Shown here: positions 7,579 to 15,450 of the stretch, one piece after another
Numbering within the stretch: position 1 is the stretch's first letter
How the letters are laid out: each line of letters begins with the position of its first letter
Origin: Proteobacteria bacterium UBA6920
GTDB taxonomy: Bacteria; Pseudomonadota; Gammaproteobacteria; SG8-11
Length of the DNA stretch: 22,576 bases
Direction: 5' to 3'
NCBI GenBank assembly: GCA_002448875.1
Contig: DKAS01000152.1
Span: 1-22,576, forward strand
Program-made: the position numbers and the translations under genes
The notes under the pieces: model-generated
What the model was told of the DNA's origin: nothing
Seen by the model: only the letters and a program-made list of their open reading frames with translations
Database searches by the model: none

Positions 7579-8283
7579 CTAACCGGACAAACGACTGCGC
7601 TGTTCGGCGCCGTGACCCATGACTTTGGCCAGCCAGGGCGGCGGTTGCCTGCGCATTACCTGCTGCAGATCGCTCAGATGCTCCCGTGCCGTCCCACCTT
7701 CGGGTTTTTTGATCGGATAGATGCCCGAGCGCACCACCTTGGCCGCCGCCGGTCCGCCGATGGACTGGATATAGAGTACGTGGCAATCGCGGATCAGGTC
7801 GGCGCGAAAGGCATTCCTGTCTTCGGCCGTGCTGGCTCCGTCGGTGGCGCGAATAGCGATCAGACGGATGTCGTCGCCGTTGAGCTGGTAGACCAGGAAC
7901 CGCGGGCAGGAACCAAAATGGCCATCCAACTGTTCGCCGCCGTTGCTGGCCACCGCCACCCGTATCGACTCGGGCATGTCGCCTTCGGCATAGGCCTCGG
8001 TCGCCGGCAGCGATTCCTCCACTCCTTCCTCGCCCCACAGATAGCGTACGGCCAGCTTGAGATACTCCATGCCGATACCGCTGTCCTCGCCGTCCTCCTC
8101 GCCGTCAAGGCTGGCGAGGCCGGTTTTGAGGTCGGTGACCGTCATTTTCGTCAATCCCTGCTCGGTCAGCGCGTCCTCGCCCAGACGCCGACCGAGCACC
8201 GTCAGCAGTTGCCGCACCTCAATCCCTGGCAGCACCTTGGCTGCCAGGGCAATGCGCAACGCGACCGCGCGTGAAATTTCCAT
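7579..8283 (-). CDS. nifY: NifY/NafY family apo-nitrogenase and FeMo-co binding protein
   Basis: NifY and NafY stabilise cofactor-less NifDK and bind FeMo-co for insertion. This 234-residue protein has both expected parts. The N-terminal helical domain (MEISRAVALRIALAAKVLPG..., about 1-85) corresponds to the NifDK-binding domain of NafY. The NifX-like core (about 106-234) includes LDGHFGSCPRFLVY, with the His at 122 in the position known to matter for FeMo-co binding in NafY. It ends with the family signature PPPWLAKVMG. I chose the ATG at 8283, preceded by GGAGG at 5 bases; an upstream ATG at 8376 would overlap the ferredoxin gene and add unrelated sequence. The position, after nifHDKT and a ferredoxin, favours nifY, while the two-domain build is shared with NafY. 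Confidence 0.88.
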   Translation of the reverse strand: MEISRAVALRIALAAKVLPGIEVRQLLTVLGRRLGEDALTEQGLTKMTVTDLKTGLASLDGEEDGEDSGIGMEYLKLAVRYLWGEEGVEESLPATEAYAEGDMPESIRVAVASNGGEQLDGHFGSCPRFLVYQLNGDDIRLIAIRATDGASTAEDRNAFRADLIRDCHVLYIQSIGGPAAAKVVRSGIYPIKKPEGGTAREHLSDLQQVMRRQPPPWLAKVMGHGAEQRSRLSG

Positions 8284-8299
8284 GGTCGCCTCCGCGGTC

Positions 8300-8506
8300 T
8301 CAGGAAGCTTTCTTGAGCGGCAGAATGCAGTCGTCGATCGGACAGACTTCGACGCATTTGGGCGAAGCGTGATCACCCTCGCATTCGGTGCAGGTTTCCT
8401 TGGTTATTTCAAAAACCACTTTGCCTTCAAAGATCGAACTGGTCGGGCACAGGGGTTCGCAATCACCGCAGGATATACACTGGTCAGCAACAATATACAT
8501 AGCCAT
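8300..8506 (-). CDS. 2[4Fe-4S] ferredoxin (nifT-linked)
   Basis: The 68-residue protein has two cluster motifs. The first is C10-x2-C13-x2-C16-x3-C20-P. The second is C39-x2-C42-x8-C51-x3-C55-P, whose 8-residue insertion marks the Allochromatium-type low-potential bacterial ferredoxins often coded in nif clusters. It would be a cytoplasmic electron donor to NifH or to FeMo-co assembly enzymes such as NifB. It follows nifT by 27 bases and precedes nifY by 16 bases, so it is part of the nifH transcript. A second ferredoxin of the same type follows nifB (17759-18037). GGGAG lies 9 bases before the ATG. Confidence 0.93.
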   Translation of the reverse strand: MAMYIVADQCISCGDCEPLCPTSSIFEGKVVFEITKETCTECEGDHASPKCVEVCPIDDCILPLKKAS

Positions 8507-8533
8507 GATATGTCTCTCCCAAAAATACTAAAT

Positions 8534-8749
8534 TCAGATTCGCTTGGCACGCACCGTAATCGGGAAACTTGGCTCGCTTTCCATGGGCTCGATGAAGTAC
8601 TTCGAACCGTCGGCCAGCTGCAGCTCCCCGCCCCAGGGCGCAGGTCCGGCGTGCTGGACCGCAACCACGTTTTCCTCCAGATCCTGCTTTGCCACATACA
8701 GGGTCATGGCGCCGGTATCCCGGTCGCGCCTTAACATCACTTTAGGCAT
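8534..8749 (-). CDS. nifT: NifT/FixU family protein
   Basis: NifT is a small protein of unclear function that nearly always follows nifK; mutants in other diazotrophs show little phenotype. This one is 71 residues, starting MPKVMLRRD and containing LYVAKQDLEENVV and WGGELQLADGSKYFIEP, which are the recognisable NifT/FixU strands. It begins 56 bases after the nifK stop, behind a very stable stem-loop that may lower its expression relative to nifHDK. An AGGTGA ribosome site precedes the ATG. Confidence 0.92.
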   Translation of the reverse strand: MPKVMLRRDRDTGAMTLYVAKQDLEENVVAVQHAGPAPWGGELQLADGSKYFIEPMESEPSFPITVRAKRI

Positions 8750-8768
8750 ACGTCACCTGTTCTTGGTT

Positions 8769-8797
8769 GTGGAGGGCGGGCCAGGCCCGCCCTCCAC
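8769..8797 (-). terminator. Stem-loop between nifK and nifT
   Basis: GTGGAGGGCGGGC and GCCCGCCCTCCAC form a perfect 13-base stem with a 3-base loop. In the transcript direction it is followed by AACCAAGAACAGG with no T-run, so it is better read as an mRNA 3'-end stabiliser or partial barrier after nifHDK than as an intrinsic terminator. Confidence 0.7.
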
Positions 8798-8805
8798 TGC
8801 TCGCC

Positions 8806-10377
8806 TCAACGGATCAAATCGTAGTTGTAATCCGTTGTTCCCATACCGCGGGTGTCCTCATCGAGCCGGCTCAAAATTTCATTGACCAACGTTTTGAGTA
8901 TGTGCATGGCGCCTTCATAGCCGAGGGTGGTGTCGCGATGCAGATGATGCCGATCGAAGATCGGGAACCCGATGCGGATCAACGGCACTTCAAACTCCTT
9001 GCCCTTGGTGATGGTGTCGCGCTGAATGAACTTCCCATACGAGTTACCGATCATGAAATCCGGCTTGTTGGTGAATACCAGAGAGCGCATATGCCAGAGA
9101 TCACAGCCGATGTGCACTTCCGAGTTCTGGCCGTAAGGTGATGCCTTCAGCATCTTTTCCATTTCCTTTTTCCAGCGCTTGTTGGCGTTGTTGCACAGGA
9201 TATGCGTCGGCTCGGCGCCCAGTTCCAGCAGGATCTTGCTCATGCCCTTGACGAAGTCCGGATCTCCCCACAGGGCGTACTTTTTGCCGTGCAGCCAGGC
9301 GTGCGAATCGGTGATCATGTCCACCAGGCGTCCGCGTTCCTTCTCCAGGGATTCGGGAATGGGCTTACCGGTGATCTCCGCCACTTTCATCAGGAACTCG
9401 TCGGTCCATTGCAGCCCCATCGGAATATTGATGTTCGGCGCGGTGTGCTTCCAGGTCGCGCGAATGAACTTCTGTGACTTTTCCGACTGCCAGGCCTGCA
9501 GGAACAGGGTATCCATGGCATTGGGAGCGTCCCTGATTTCATCCAGGGTGGTGCCGCCGGAGTACATGCGGAACTGACCGTCCGCCGGCGTATCCAGCAC
9601 TTCTTCGGGATCGGACAGCATGCTGTAGTCAACGCCCATTTCCTTGAGCATGCGCTTGACGACGCGGAAGTTGCCGAGGTAAGTCTCGAAACCCGGTACG
9701 ATATTCAGCTTGCCATTCTTGCCGACCGCCTTGTCTCCCATGTAGTTCAGAGTAAAATATCTGGCGATGCCTTCAAACATATTGTCCCAGCCGGTGACAT
9801 GGCTGCCAACGAAGCTGGGGGTATGGGCGAACGGTGTGGGAAACTCGTTTTCGACCCGGCCGTCCTTCTTGGCGTTATTGATGAAGGCATTGAGGTCGTC
9901 ACCGATGACTTCCGCCATGCAGGTGGTGGACACGGCGATCATTTCAGGCTTGTAGAGCGCCTTGGCGTTCTCCAGGCCGGCGAACATGTTTTTCTGGCCG
10001 CCGAACACCGCCGCGTCTTCCGTCATGGAATCGGATACGCAGGCGATGGGTTCCTTGAAATGCCGGTTGAAATAGGTGCGGAAGTAAGCCACGCAGCCCT
10101 GCGAACCGTGCACATAGGGCAGGGTTTTCTCGAAACCCAGGGCGCACAGCACCGCGCCCAGCGGCTGACAGGCCTTGGCGGGATTGATGGTCAGGGCCTC
10201 GCGCTTGAAGTTCAGCTCCTGGTATTCCTTTGTCGTGGTCCATTCGAATACCTCCTGGATCTTGTCCTGGGGATGGCATTCCTCGAACATGGACTTCTTG
10301 TTGGCGAGATTTTCCTTGTAGTCGGCGTCGCGAAACAAGGGATAACTGGGTTTGATATTCGCTACATCTTGACTCAT
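8806..10377 (-). CDS. nifK: Nitrogenase MoFe protein beta subunit NifK
   Basis: NifK forms the alpha2beta2 MoFe protein with NifD, and P-clusters sit at the interface. I chose the ATG at 10377: it is preceded by AGGAGG at 5 bases, gives the family start MSQDVANIKPSYPLF and yields 523 residues, the A. vinelandii length. Numbering then places the P-cluster cysteines at 70, 95 and 153 (NPAKAC, HGSQGC, STTC) and the redox-active Ser at 188 (AHTPS), all at the standard positions. A further ATG seven codons upstream lies ahead of the ribosome site and is unlikely. It is third in the nifHDKT transcript, 90 bases from nifD. That gap holds a strong hairpin and a 23-base repeat also found before nifD. 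Confidence 0.98.
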   Translation of the reverse strand: MSQDVANIKPSYPLFRDADYKENLANKKSMFEECHPQDKIQEVFEWTTTKEYQELNFKREALTINPAKACQPLGAVLCALGFEKTLPYVHGSQGCVAYFRTYFNRHFKEPIACVSDSMTEDAAVFGGQKNMFAGLENAKALYKPEMIAVSTTCMAEVIGDDLNAFINNAKKDGRVENEFPTPFAHTPSFVGSHVTGWDNMFEGIARYFTLNYMGDKAVGKNGKLNIVPGFETYLGNFRVVKRMLKEMGVDYSMLSDPEEVLDTPADGQFRMYSGGTTLDEIRDAPNAMDTLFLQAWQSEKSQKFIRATWKHTAPNINIPMGLQWTDEFLMKVAEITGKPIPESLEKERGRLVDMITDSHAWLHGKKYALWGDPDFVKGMSKILLELGAEPTHILCNNANKRWKKEMEKMLKASPYGQNSEVHIGCDLWHMRSLVFTNKPDFMIGNSYGKFIQRDTITKGKEFEVPLIRIGFPIFDRHHLHRDTTLGYEGAMHILKTLVNEILSRLDEDTRGMGTTDYNYDLIR

Positions 10378-10392
10378 TTTAACCTCCTGCCG

Positions 10393-10415
10393 CGCCACTA
10401 ATCCGTGGACGAACG
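10393..10415 (-). repeat. Repeat copy in nifK leader
   Basis: This 23-base element matches 11972-11994, ahead of nifD, at 21 of 23 positions. In transcript sense it contains CCACGGATTAGTGG, a small stem-loop, and ends 15 bases before the nifK ATG, just ahead of the ribosome site. Its fixed place before two subunit genes suggests a shared translational or processing signal. Confidence 0.65.
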
Positions 10416-10436
10416 GCTTGGTGATTTTTTTTCAAG

Positions 10437-10461
10437 CGGGCGGGGGTCCATCCCCCGCCCG
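10437..10461 (-). terminator. Stem-loop between nifD and nifK
   Basis: CGGGCGGGGG and CCCCCGCCCG form a perfect 10-base GC-only stem with a 5-base loop, beginning 6 bases after the nifD stop. In the transcript direction it is followed by CTTGAAAAAAAA and not by T's, so it should not terminate; it probably protects upstream mRNA or marks a processing site. Confidence 0.65.
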
Positions 10462-10467
10462 TTCCCA

Positions 10468-11952
10468 TCAGGCACTGGCGACGACCTGCTCCTGCTGCTC
10501 GGCGGTCGCTTTCTTCCACGGCGCCGTAATCGATCCCCAGCAGGGATTGTTCAGGGTCATGTCCATATCTCGGGCGAAGATGGCGAACCCATCATAGCCA
10601 TGATAAGGACCCGAATAATCCCAGGAATGCATCTGCCGGAACGGTATGCCCATCTTCTGGAAAATGTATTTTTCCTTGATACCGGAGCCGATCAGATCAG
10701 GCTTGATCGCCTTGACGAATTCCTCGAATTCGTAGCCGGTGACGTCGTCGTACAACAGTGTGGCATTGCCCATTTCCGGAATCGTACGGTCATAATCGTC
10801 GTTGTGCCCGAACTCATAGCCGGTGCCCACTACTTCCATTCCCAGATCCTCGTAGGCGCCAATGGTGTGGCGCGGACGCAGGCCGCCGATAAACAGCATC
10901 ACCCGCTTGCCCTGCAGACGCGGCTTGTACTTGGCGATCACCGCGTCGGTTTCGGCCTGGTATCTGGCGATTACCCGCTCTGCGCCTTCCTTGATCTTGT
11001 CATCGAAGAAGGAGGCGATTTTGCGCAGACTTTCCGCGATTTTTGTTGGCCCAAAGAAGTTGTACTCCATCCATGGAATACCGTATTTCTCTTCCATGTG
11101 GCGGGAAATGTAATTCATCGAACGGTAGCAATGCACCAGATTGAGCTTGACTTTCGGGGTCAACTCTATTTCCGACAGGGTGCCGTCGCCTGACCACTGC
11201 GCCACCACGCGCAGCCCCATTTCCTCGAGCAGGGTACGCGACGCCCAGGCGTCACCGCCGATGTTGTAGTCGCCGATAATCGACACATCGTAGGGAGTGG
11301 TAGAGAAGCTTTCGTCGCCGTCACGCGCGCCCAGCACCCAGTCACGAATCGAGTCGTTGGCTATGTGATGACCCAGCGATTGCGACACGCCGCGGAAACC
11401 TTCGCAGCGCACCGGAACAACCGGTTTACCGATCTCTTCCTTCTTTTTCTTGGCGACCGCTTCGATATCGTCGCCGATCAGACCGATGGGACATTCGGAC
11501 TGGATGGAAACACCCTTGTTCAGCGGGAACAGGGTATTGATCTCTTCTATGGTCTTGTCCAGCTTCTTGTCACCCCCGAACACGATGTCCTTTTCCTGAA
11601 AATCGGTGGTAAAGTTCATGGTGACGAAGGTGTTCACCCCGGTGGTGCCGATATAATAGTTACGGCGGCCGGCGCGGGAATACTGGCCGCAGCCGACGGG
11701 ACCATGGGAAATGTGAATCATGTCCTTGATCGGTCCCCACACCACCCCCTTGGAACCCGCATACGCACAGCCGCGGATGGTCATCACGCCTGGCAGCGAC
11801 TTCTTGTTGGAAGTGATACACTTCTTGGATTGCTCCACGCTCTGGTCGTTGATTGCCAGATGCTTGGCGCGTTCCTTGCGCGCTTCCTCGGGATAGACCT
11901 GCAATACTTCCTCGATCAGCGCTTCAGTTTCTTCGCGTGTCATTACACTCAT
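10468..11952 (-). CDS. nifD: Nitrogenase MoFe protein alpha subunit NifD
   Basis: NifD carries FeMo-co, the site of N2 reduction. I chose the ATG at 11952: AGGAG lies 7 bases upstream, and the N-terminus [22 protein letters not shown] fits the family, giving 494 residues. With this start the P-cluster cysteines fall at 62, 88 and 154, FeMo-co ligands at Cys275 and His442, and cofactor-pocket residues Val70, Arg96, Gln191 and His195 at the numbers used for A. vinelandii. An ATG thirteen codons further up would put unrelated residues at the front and lies before the ribosome site. These residues mark a Mo-type and not a V- or Fe-only enzyme. It is second in the nifHDK transcript, behind a terminator-like stem after nifH. 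Confidence 0.98.
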   Translation of the reverse strand: MSVMTREETEALIEEVLQVYPEEARKERAKHLAINDQSVEQSKKCITSNKKSLPGVMTIRGCAYAGSKGVVWGPIKDMIHISHGPVGCGQYSRAGRRNYYIGTTGVNTFVTMNFTTDFQEKDIVFGGDKKLDKTIEEINTLFPLNKGVSIQSECPIGLIGDDIEAVAKKKKEEIGKPVVPVRCEGFRGVSQSLGHHIANDSIRDWVLGARDGDESFSTTPYDVSIIGDYNIGGDAWASRTLLEEMGLRVVAQWSGDGTLSEIELTPKVKLNLVHCYRSMNYISRHMEEKYGIPWMEYNFFGPTKIAESLRKIASFFDDKIKEGAERVIARYQAETDAVIAKYKPRLQGKRVMLFIGGLRPRHTIGAYEDLGMEVVGTGYEFGHNDDYDRTIPEMGNATLLYDDVTGYEFEEFVKAIKPDLIGSGIKEKYIFQKMGIPFRQMHSWDYSGPYHGYDGFAIFARDMDMTLNNPCWGSITAPWKKATAEQQEQVVASA

Positions 11953-11971
11953 TTGCGTTCTCCTGTGACGT

Positions 11972-11994
11972 CGCCACAAATCCGTGGACAAACG
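11972..11994 (-). repeat. Repeat copy in nifD leader
   Basis: This is the second copy of the 23-base element found before nifK (10393-10415), differing at two positions. It includes CCACGGATTTGTGG in transcript sense and ends 19 bases before the nifD ATG, next to the ribosome site. Confidence 0.65.
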
Positions 11995-12014
11995 TTAAAC
12001 AGACAGATTTGTTG

Positions 12015-12047
12015 AAAAATCGGCTCGCGAACCTATCCACGAGCCGA
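12015..12047 (-). terminator. Attenuator-like terminator between nifH and nifD
   Basis: In transcript sense TCGGCTCG and CGAGCCGA form a perfect 8-base stem with a 12-base loop, followed at once by TTTTT. It starts 16 bases after the nifH stop. That is the form of a leaky intrinsic terminator, which would give more nifH than nifDK message, in line with the known need for excess Fe protein. Confidence 0.65.
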
Positions 12048-12063
12048 ATACTCCTCACCGTGA

Positions 12064-12969
<906 letters not shown>

Positions 12970-13009
12970 TCATGCACTAAAGAGTTGCGTGCTGTCACCA
13001 CCCCTTATC

Positions 13010-13025
13010 AGCACGGGCCGTGCCA
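13010..13025 (-). promoter_or_regulatory. Sigma-54 (-24/-12) promoter of nifHDK
   Basis: On the minus strand the site is TGGCACGGCCCGTGCT: a perfect -24 TGGCACG, and GG-N10-GC spacing to a -12 GTGCT (one change from TTGCT). The predicted start is near 12999, leaving a leader of about 48 bases. An AT-rich segment (13049-13073) lies between it and the NifA site. Confidence 0.85.
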
Positions 13026-13122
13026 GTTGCGTATTTCACGCCTAGCGCCTTGTTTTTTCGTAAAATATTTGCCAAGCGCGGCACCGGCGCACGAGTGATA
13101 TATGCGACAATCGCTTTCCGGT

Positions 13123-13138
13123 TGTATGCTTAGCAACA
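13123..13138. promoter_or_regulatory. NifA upstream activator sequence for nifH
   Basis: TGTATGCTTAGCAACA matches TGT-N10-ACA perfectly and lies 124-139 bases upstream of the predicted nifH start, the classic NifA position. Its last base is 1 base before the draT ATG, so NifA binding could also block draT transcription or initiation. Confidence 0.8.
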
Positions 13139-13139
13139 A

Positions 13140-13985
13140 ATGACCAAGCCGTTTTCTTCCTGCGCAGGCATCGCACTGCCGGTGGCAGCACGCATCCCCA
13201 TCAATCGCTGTAATCTGCCGGCGGTGATCCTGGGCAGTCTGAGCTTTCAGCAGCATCCGGTACCGTTGTTACTGGACGGCACCGCACCGCTGTTCGTACC
13301 GTTGGCAAATCGGCTGGAGGGGATAGCAGACCAGCGAGAGCGTTGCGCCTGTTTCCATGATTACATGCAGGTGCAGTTTCGCCTTCACCGGCCGCAGGAT
13401 GCCGGCCATGCGCCGGGGACGCGCCTGGACCGCAGCAACGCCAACTATCTGCGCTTGTTGCGCGGCTGGTTTTTCGACAGTGACGGGCGCGACGCGGCGG
13501 TATTGCGCGGCTGGGTGGAATCGCGATTCGGCCTGCTGCCCCGCTATCACGCCGGAGCGATCAGTAACGGCGATGACGCGAACTACCGTCGTTACCTGCA
13601 CGCACGCACCAGCGGCCTGTACAACACCAATGCCCTGGAAGCGCAGCTTGACCTGGTTTACACCTTCTGTCAGTACGAACTGCGCCGCACCTTACCGCAC
13701 CTGAGCCACCACACCCTTTTTCGCGGCGTGAATCGACTGCGGGATCTGGAGATCCTGCATCGGCAGGACGCGCGCATGTTGCTGCTGTTCAACAACCTGT
13801 CGTCGTTCAGCGCCGATGCGCAGCGGGCGGGAGAGCTGGGAGCCTATGTCATCGAAGCCAGGATACCGGCGGAAAAGATCTTCCTTTATCCCGAACTGAC
13901 CGGCGGCCTGCTGGACAGTGAGCGCGAGTATCTGGTCATCGGCGGTTTGTATCAGACACGATTGATGACGACCACGCTGGCATGA
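13140..13985 (+). CDS. draT: DraT, NAD+-dinitrogen-reductase ADP-ribosyltransferase
   Basis: DraT inactivates nitrogenase by transferring ADP-ribose from NAD+ to Arg101 of NifH when ammonium appears or energy falls. The 281-residue length is close to the Rhodospirillum rubrum enzyme. The DraT signature INRCNLPAVILGSLSFQ lies at about 21-37, and the family block YNTNALEAQLDLVYTFCQYELRR at about 161-183. It is divergent from nifH and convergent with the DUF3579 gene, 4 bases away. The start is odd: an in-frame TAG at 13131 forces the ATG at 13140 or a later codon, no ribosome site precedes it, and the nifH NifA site directly abuts it. No sigma-54 element faces draT. Leaderless or weak constitutive expression is possible. 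Identity is secure; start is less so. Confidence 0.93.
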   Translation: MTKPFSSCAGIALPVAARIPINRCNLPAVILGSLSFQQHPVPLLLDGTAPLFVPLANRLEGIADQRERCACFHDYMQVQFRLHRPQDAGHAPGTRLDRSNANYLRLLRGWFFDSDGRDAAVLRGWVESRFGLLPRYHAGAISNGDDANYRRYLHARTSGLYNTNALEAQLDLVYTFCQYELRRTLPHLSHHTLFRGVNRLRDLEILHRQDARMLLLFNNLSSFSADAQRAGELGAYVIEARIPAEKIFLYPELTGGLLDSEREYLVIGGLYQTRLMTTTLA

Positions 13986-13989
13986 GTGC

Positions 13990-14256
13990 TTATACGGTTT
14001 CCACGCACAGGTCGTTATCGTCGGCAAATTGCAGAATATATTCGAACCAGCTTGGATGTGAATTCCGCAGCGCGCAGTCGAGTTGCAGACATCTTTCGTC
14101 GTTCACATAGCAGGGTCGCACGCCGTCGATATAGCGTAGGCGATGATTGCGATCATAGGTGGCAAACATCGTTGCCAGACGATCCACCCAGTCGCTGGGC
14201 CGGAATACTTCGCCATGACAGGTATCACCCTTGATGATATATTTTGCGTTCGTCAT
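13990..14256 (-). CDS. DUF3579 family protein
   Basis: The 88-residue protein starts MTNAKYIIKGDTCHGEVFRPSDWVDRL and ends SWFEYILQFADDNDLCV, matching the pattern I know for DUF3579, a small family of unknown function. The FRPSDW block (about 17-22) and the C-terminal FADDN are the clearest marks. I chose the ATG at 14256 because AAGGAGGT lies 5 bases upstream; an earlier ATG at 14337 would read through the promoter. Its own sigma-54 element (14294-14309) and a NifA site (14365-14380) place it in the nitrogen-fixation regulon. It sits between draT and a SIR2-like gene, so a role in control or protection of nitrogenase is a reasonable but untested inference. Confidence 0.88.
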   Translation of the reverse strand: MTNAKYIIKGDTCHGEVFRPSDWVDRLATMFATYDRNHRLRYIDGVRPCYVNDERCLQLDCALRNSHPSWFEYILQFADDNDLCVETV

Positions 14257-14293
14257 AGATACCTCCTTACGGTCGCCACAACGTCTTTCATCT

Positions 14294-14309
14294 AGCCAGA
14301 TGCGTGCCA
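14294..14309 (-). promoter_or_regulatory. Sigma-54 promoter of DUF3579 gene
   Basis: On the minus strand: TGGCACGCATCTGGCT. The -24 half is perfect and the GG-N10-GC spacing is kept; the -12 TGGCT departs from TTGCT by one base. The predicted start is near 14283, 27 bases before the ATG. Confidence 0.72.
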
Positions 14310-14364
14310 AGAGCAAAACCGAACGGGATAACGTCAACCGATTTCACCATCGTGGTGCGCCCAT

Positions 14365-14380
14365 TGTCAGCATTACTACA
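14365..14380. promoter_or_regulatory. Shared NifA upstream activator sequence
   Basis: TGTCAGCATTACTACA is a perfect TGT-N10-ACA. It lies 82-97 bases upstream of the predicted DUF3579 start and 87-102 bases upstream of the predicted SIR2-like start, so one NifA site could drive both divergent sigma-54 promoters. Confidence 0.75.
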
Positions 14381-14416
14381 TTCGTCGCAAACACCACAGA
14401 AAGCCACGGCTAACTT

Positions 14417-14430
14417 CGCGAAATTTCGCG
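14417..14430. promoter_or_regulatory. Perfect 14-base palindrome in divergent promoter region
   Basis: CGCGAAATTTCGCG is fully self-complementary and lies 11 bases upstream of the -24 element facing the SIR2-like gene. It could be an operator for a dimeric regulator, but no specific family is indicated. Confidence 0.4.
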
Positions 14431-14440
14431 CCTTGACCGC

Positions 14441-14456
14441 TGGACCGAATATTGCA
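14441..14456 (+). promoter_or_regulatory. Sigma-54 promoter of SIR2-like gene
   Basis: TGGACCGAATATTGCA keeps GG-N10-GC and has a perfect -12 TTGCA; the -24 TGGACC has two changes from TGGCAC. The predicted start is near 14467, about 34 bases before the ATG. Confidence 0.65.
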
Positions 14457-14500
14457 CCCCTACCCGTATCTGTTCATGTGACGTCACACGGAGAAGAATA

Positions 14501-15406
14501 ATGTCGGAACTTTTTTTCGAAGAACTGGTCGCCGGCCTGCGCACCGGCCAAATCGTGTCCTATCTCGGACCGCAGGCCCTGACCGGCAGCGTACGCGCCA
14601 GCGACGGTGCCGCCATACCGGCGGACAGCGACAGCCTGATTTATGCGATGAATAACGGCCAGCCGATGGCACCGCGCCTGATGTACGAGTTTCCACGCGC
14701 GGCCATGCACCTGGAGTTGAAGCGCGGTCGCAGTTTCGTCGAGCAGTTTCTGACCCGCCTTTACGGCGCCGGTGGCTGGAGCCGGGCGCCGCTGCACGAA
14801 CTGCTGGCGCAATTGCTGCCACCTTACGTGATCGACGTCAATCGCGACACCCAGTTGCAGGAGACCTACGCGCATACGCCGCATACGCTGATCACCGGCA
14901 TCGCCCGTATCGCCGGCACCCAATACCGGTTCCGCATTCACGACTATGACGGCGAAAGCTACCACGAGATACCGCAGGAGCAGGCGGATCCCACCAAACC
15001 GGTGCTGTTCAAACCCATGGGTTCGCCGCTGCCGGAACCGACTTACATCGCTTCCGACGCCGATTACGTAGATTACATAACAGAGTTGATGGGGGGCTTT
15101 GCCCTGCCGTCGTTTCTCAAAGAAGCACGCAAGGACAAACAATACCTGCTGCTGGGATTGCGCCTGCAACGCGACACCGAACGTATGGTGCTGTCCGATA
15201 TTATTTACAGCGCCGCCAAACCCCTGACCGGCTGGGCCTGCCTGCCGCAGGTGACAGCCAAGGAAAAACGTTTTTGCGCGAAACTCGGCCTGCAGGTCGT
15301 CGACATCGAGCTTGCCGAGATGATCAGCGGTCTGCAAGGCGCGCTGGCGACCGCGGCGATCAGGGCACCGGCGGCGCATGCACCCTCGGCCAGCAACGCT
15401 ATCTGA
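14501..15406 (+). CDS. SIR2-like (SIR2_2-type) domain protein
   Basis: The 301-residue protein follows the motif order of SIR2-like NAD-binding domains. It has YLGPQAL (21-27) where others have a GAG loop, YVIDVNRDTQLQE (109-121) in place of the TTNYD-type motif, KPMGS (171-175) in place of KLHGS, then SDADYVDYI (185-193) and LLLGLRLQRD (216-225). The His normally found in KLHGS is Met here and the glycine loop is altered, so it may bind NAD or a related nucleotide without deacylase or NADase activity. GGAG lies 7 bases before the ATG. The sigma-54 promoter and NifA site make it part of the nif regulon. Lying between the NAD-using draT and draG, it could sense NAD or ADP-ribose, which is inference. 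A phage-defence role is less likely given its location. Confidence 0.78.
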   Translation: MSELFFEELVAGLRTGQIVSYLGPQALTGSVRASDGAAIPADSDSLIYAMNNGQPMAPRLMYEFPRAAMHLELKRGRSFVEQFLTRLYGAGGWSRAPLHELLAQLLPPYVIDVNRDTQLQETYAHTPHTLITGIARIAGTQYRFRIHDYDGESYHEIPQEQADPTKPVLFKPMGSPLPEPTYIASDADYVDYITELMGGFALPSFLKEARKDKQYLLLGLRLQRDTERMVLSDIIYSAAKPLTGWACLPQVTAKEKRFCAKLGLQVVDIELAEMISGLQGALATAAIRAPAAHAPSASNAI

Positions 15407-15410
15407 ACGC

Positions 15411-15439
15411 GGCGGCACGGGCAAAGGCCGCGTGCCGCC
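15411..15439. terminator. Probable bidirectional hairpin between SIR2-like gene and draG
   Basis: GGCGGCACG and CGTGCCGCC form a perfect 9-base stem with an 11-base loop in the 44-base gap between convergent genes. In plus direction CTGTTTCC follows, a poor T-run; in minus direction there is none. Confidence 0.5.
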
Positions 15440-15450
15440 CTGTTTCCGGT

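Noticed and set aside
8284..8376. Upstream N-terminal extension of nifY to an ATG at 8376
   Set aside because: The extension lies inside the ferredoxin gene, adds residues unlike the family, and the ATG at 8283 has a proper GGAGG site.
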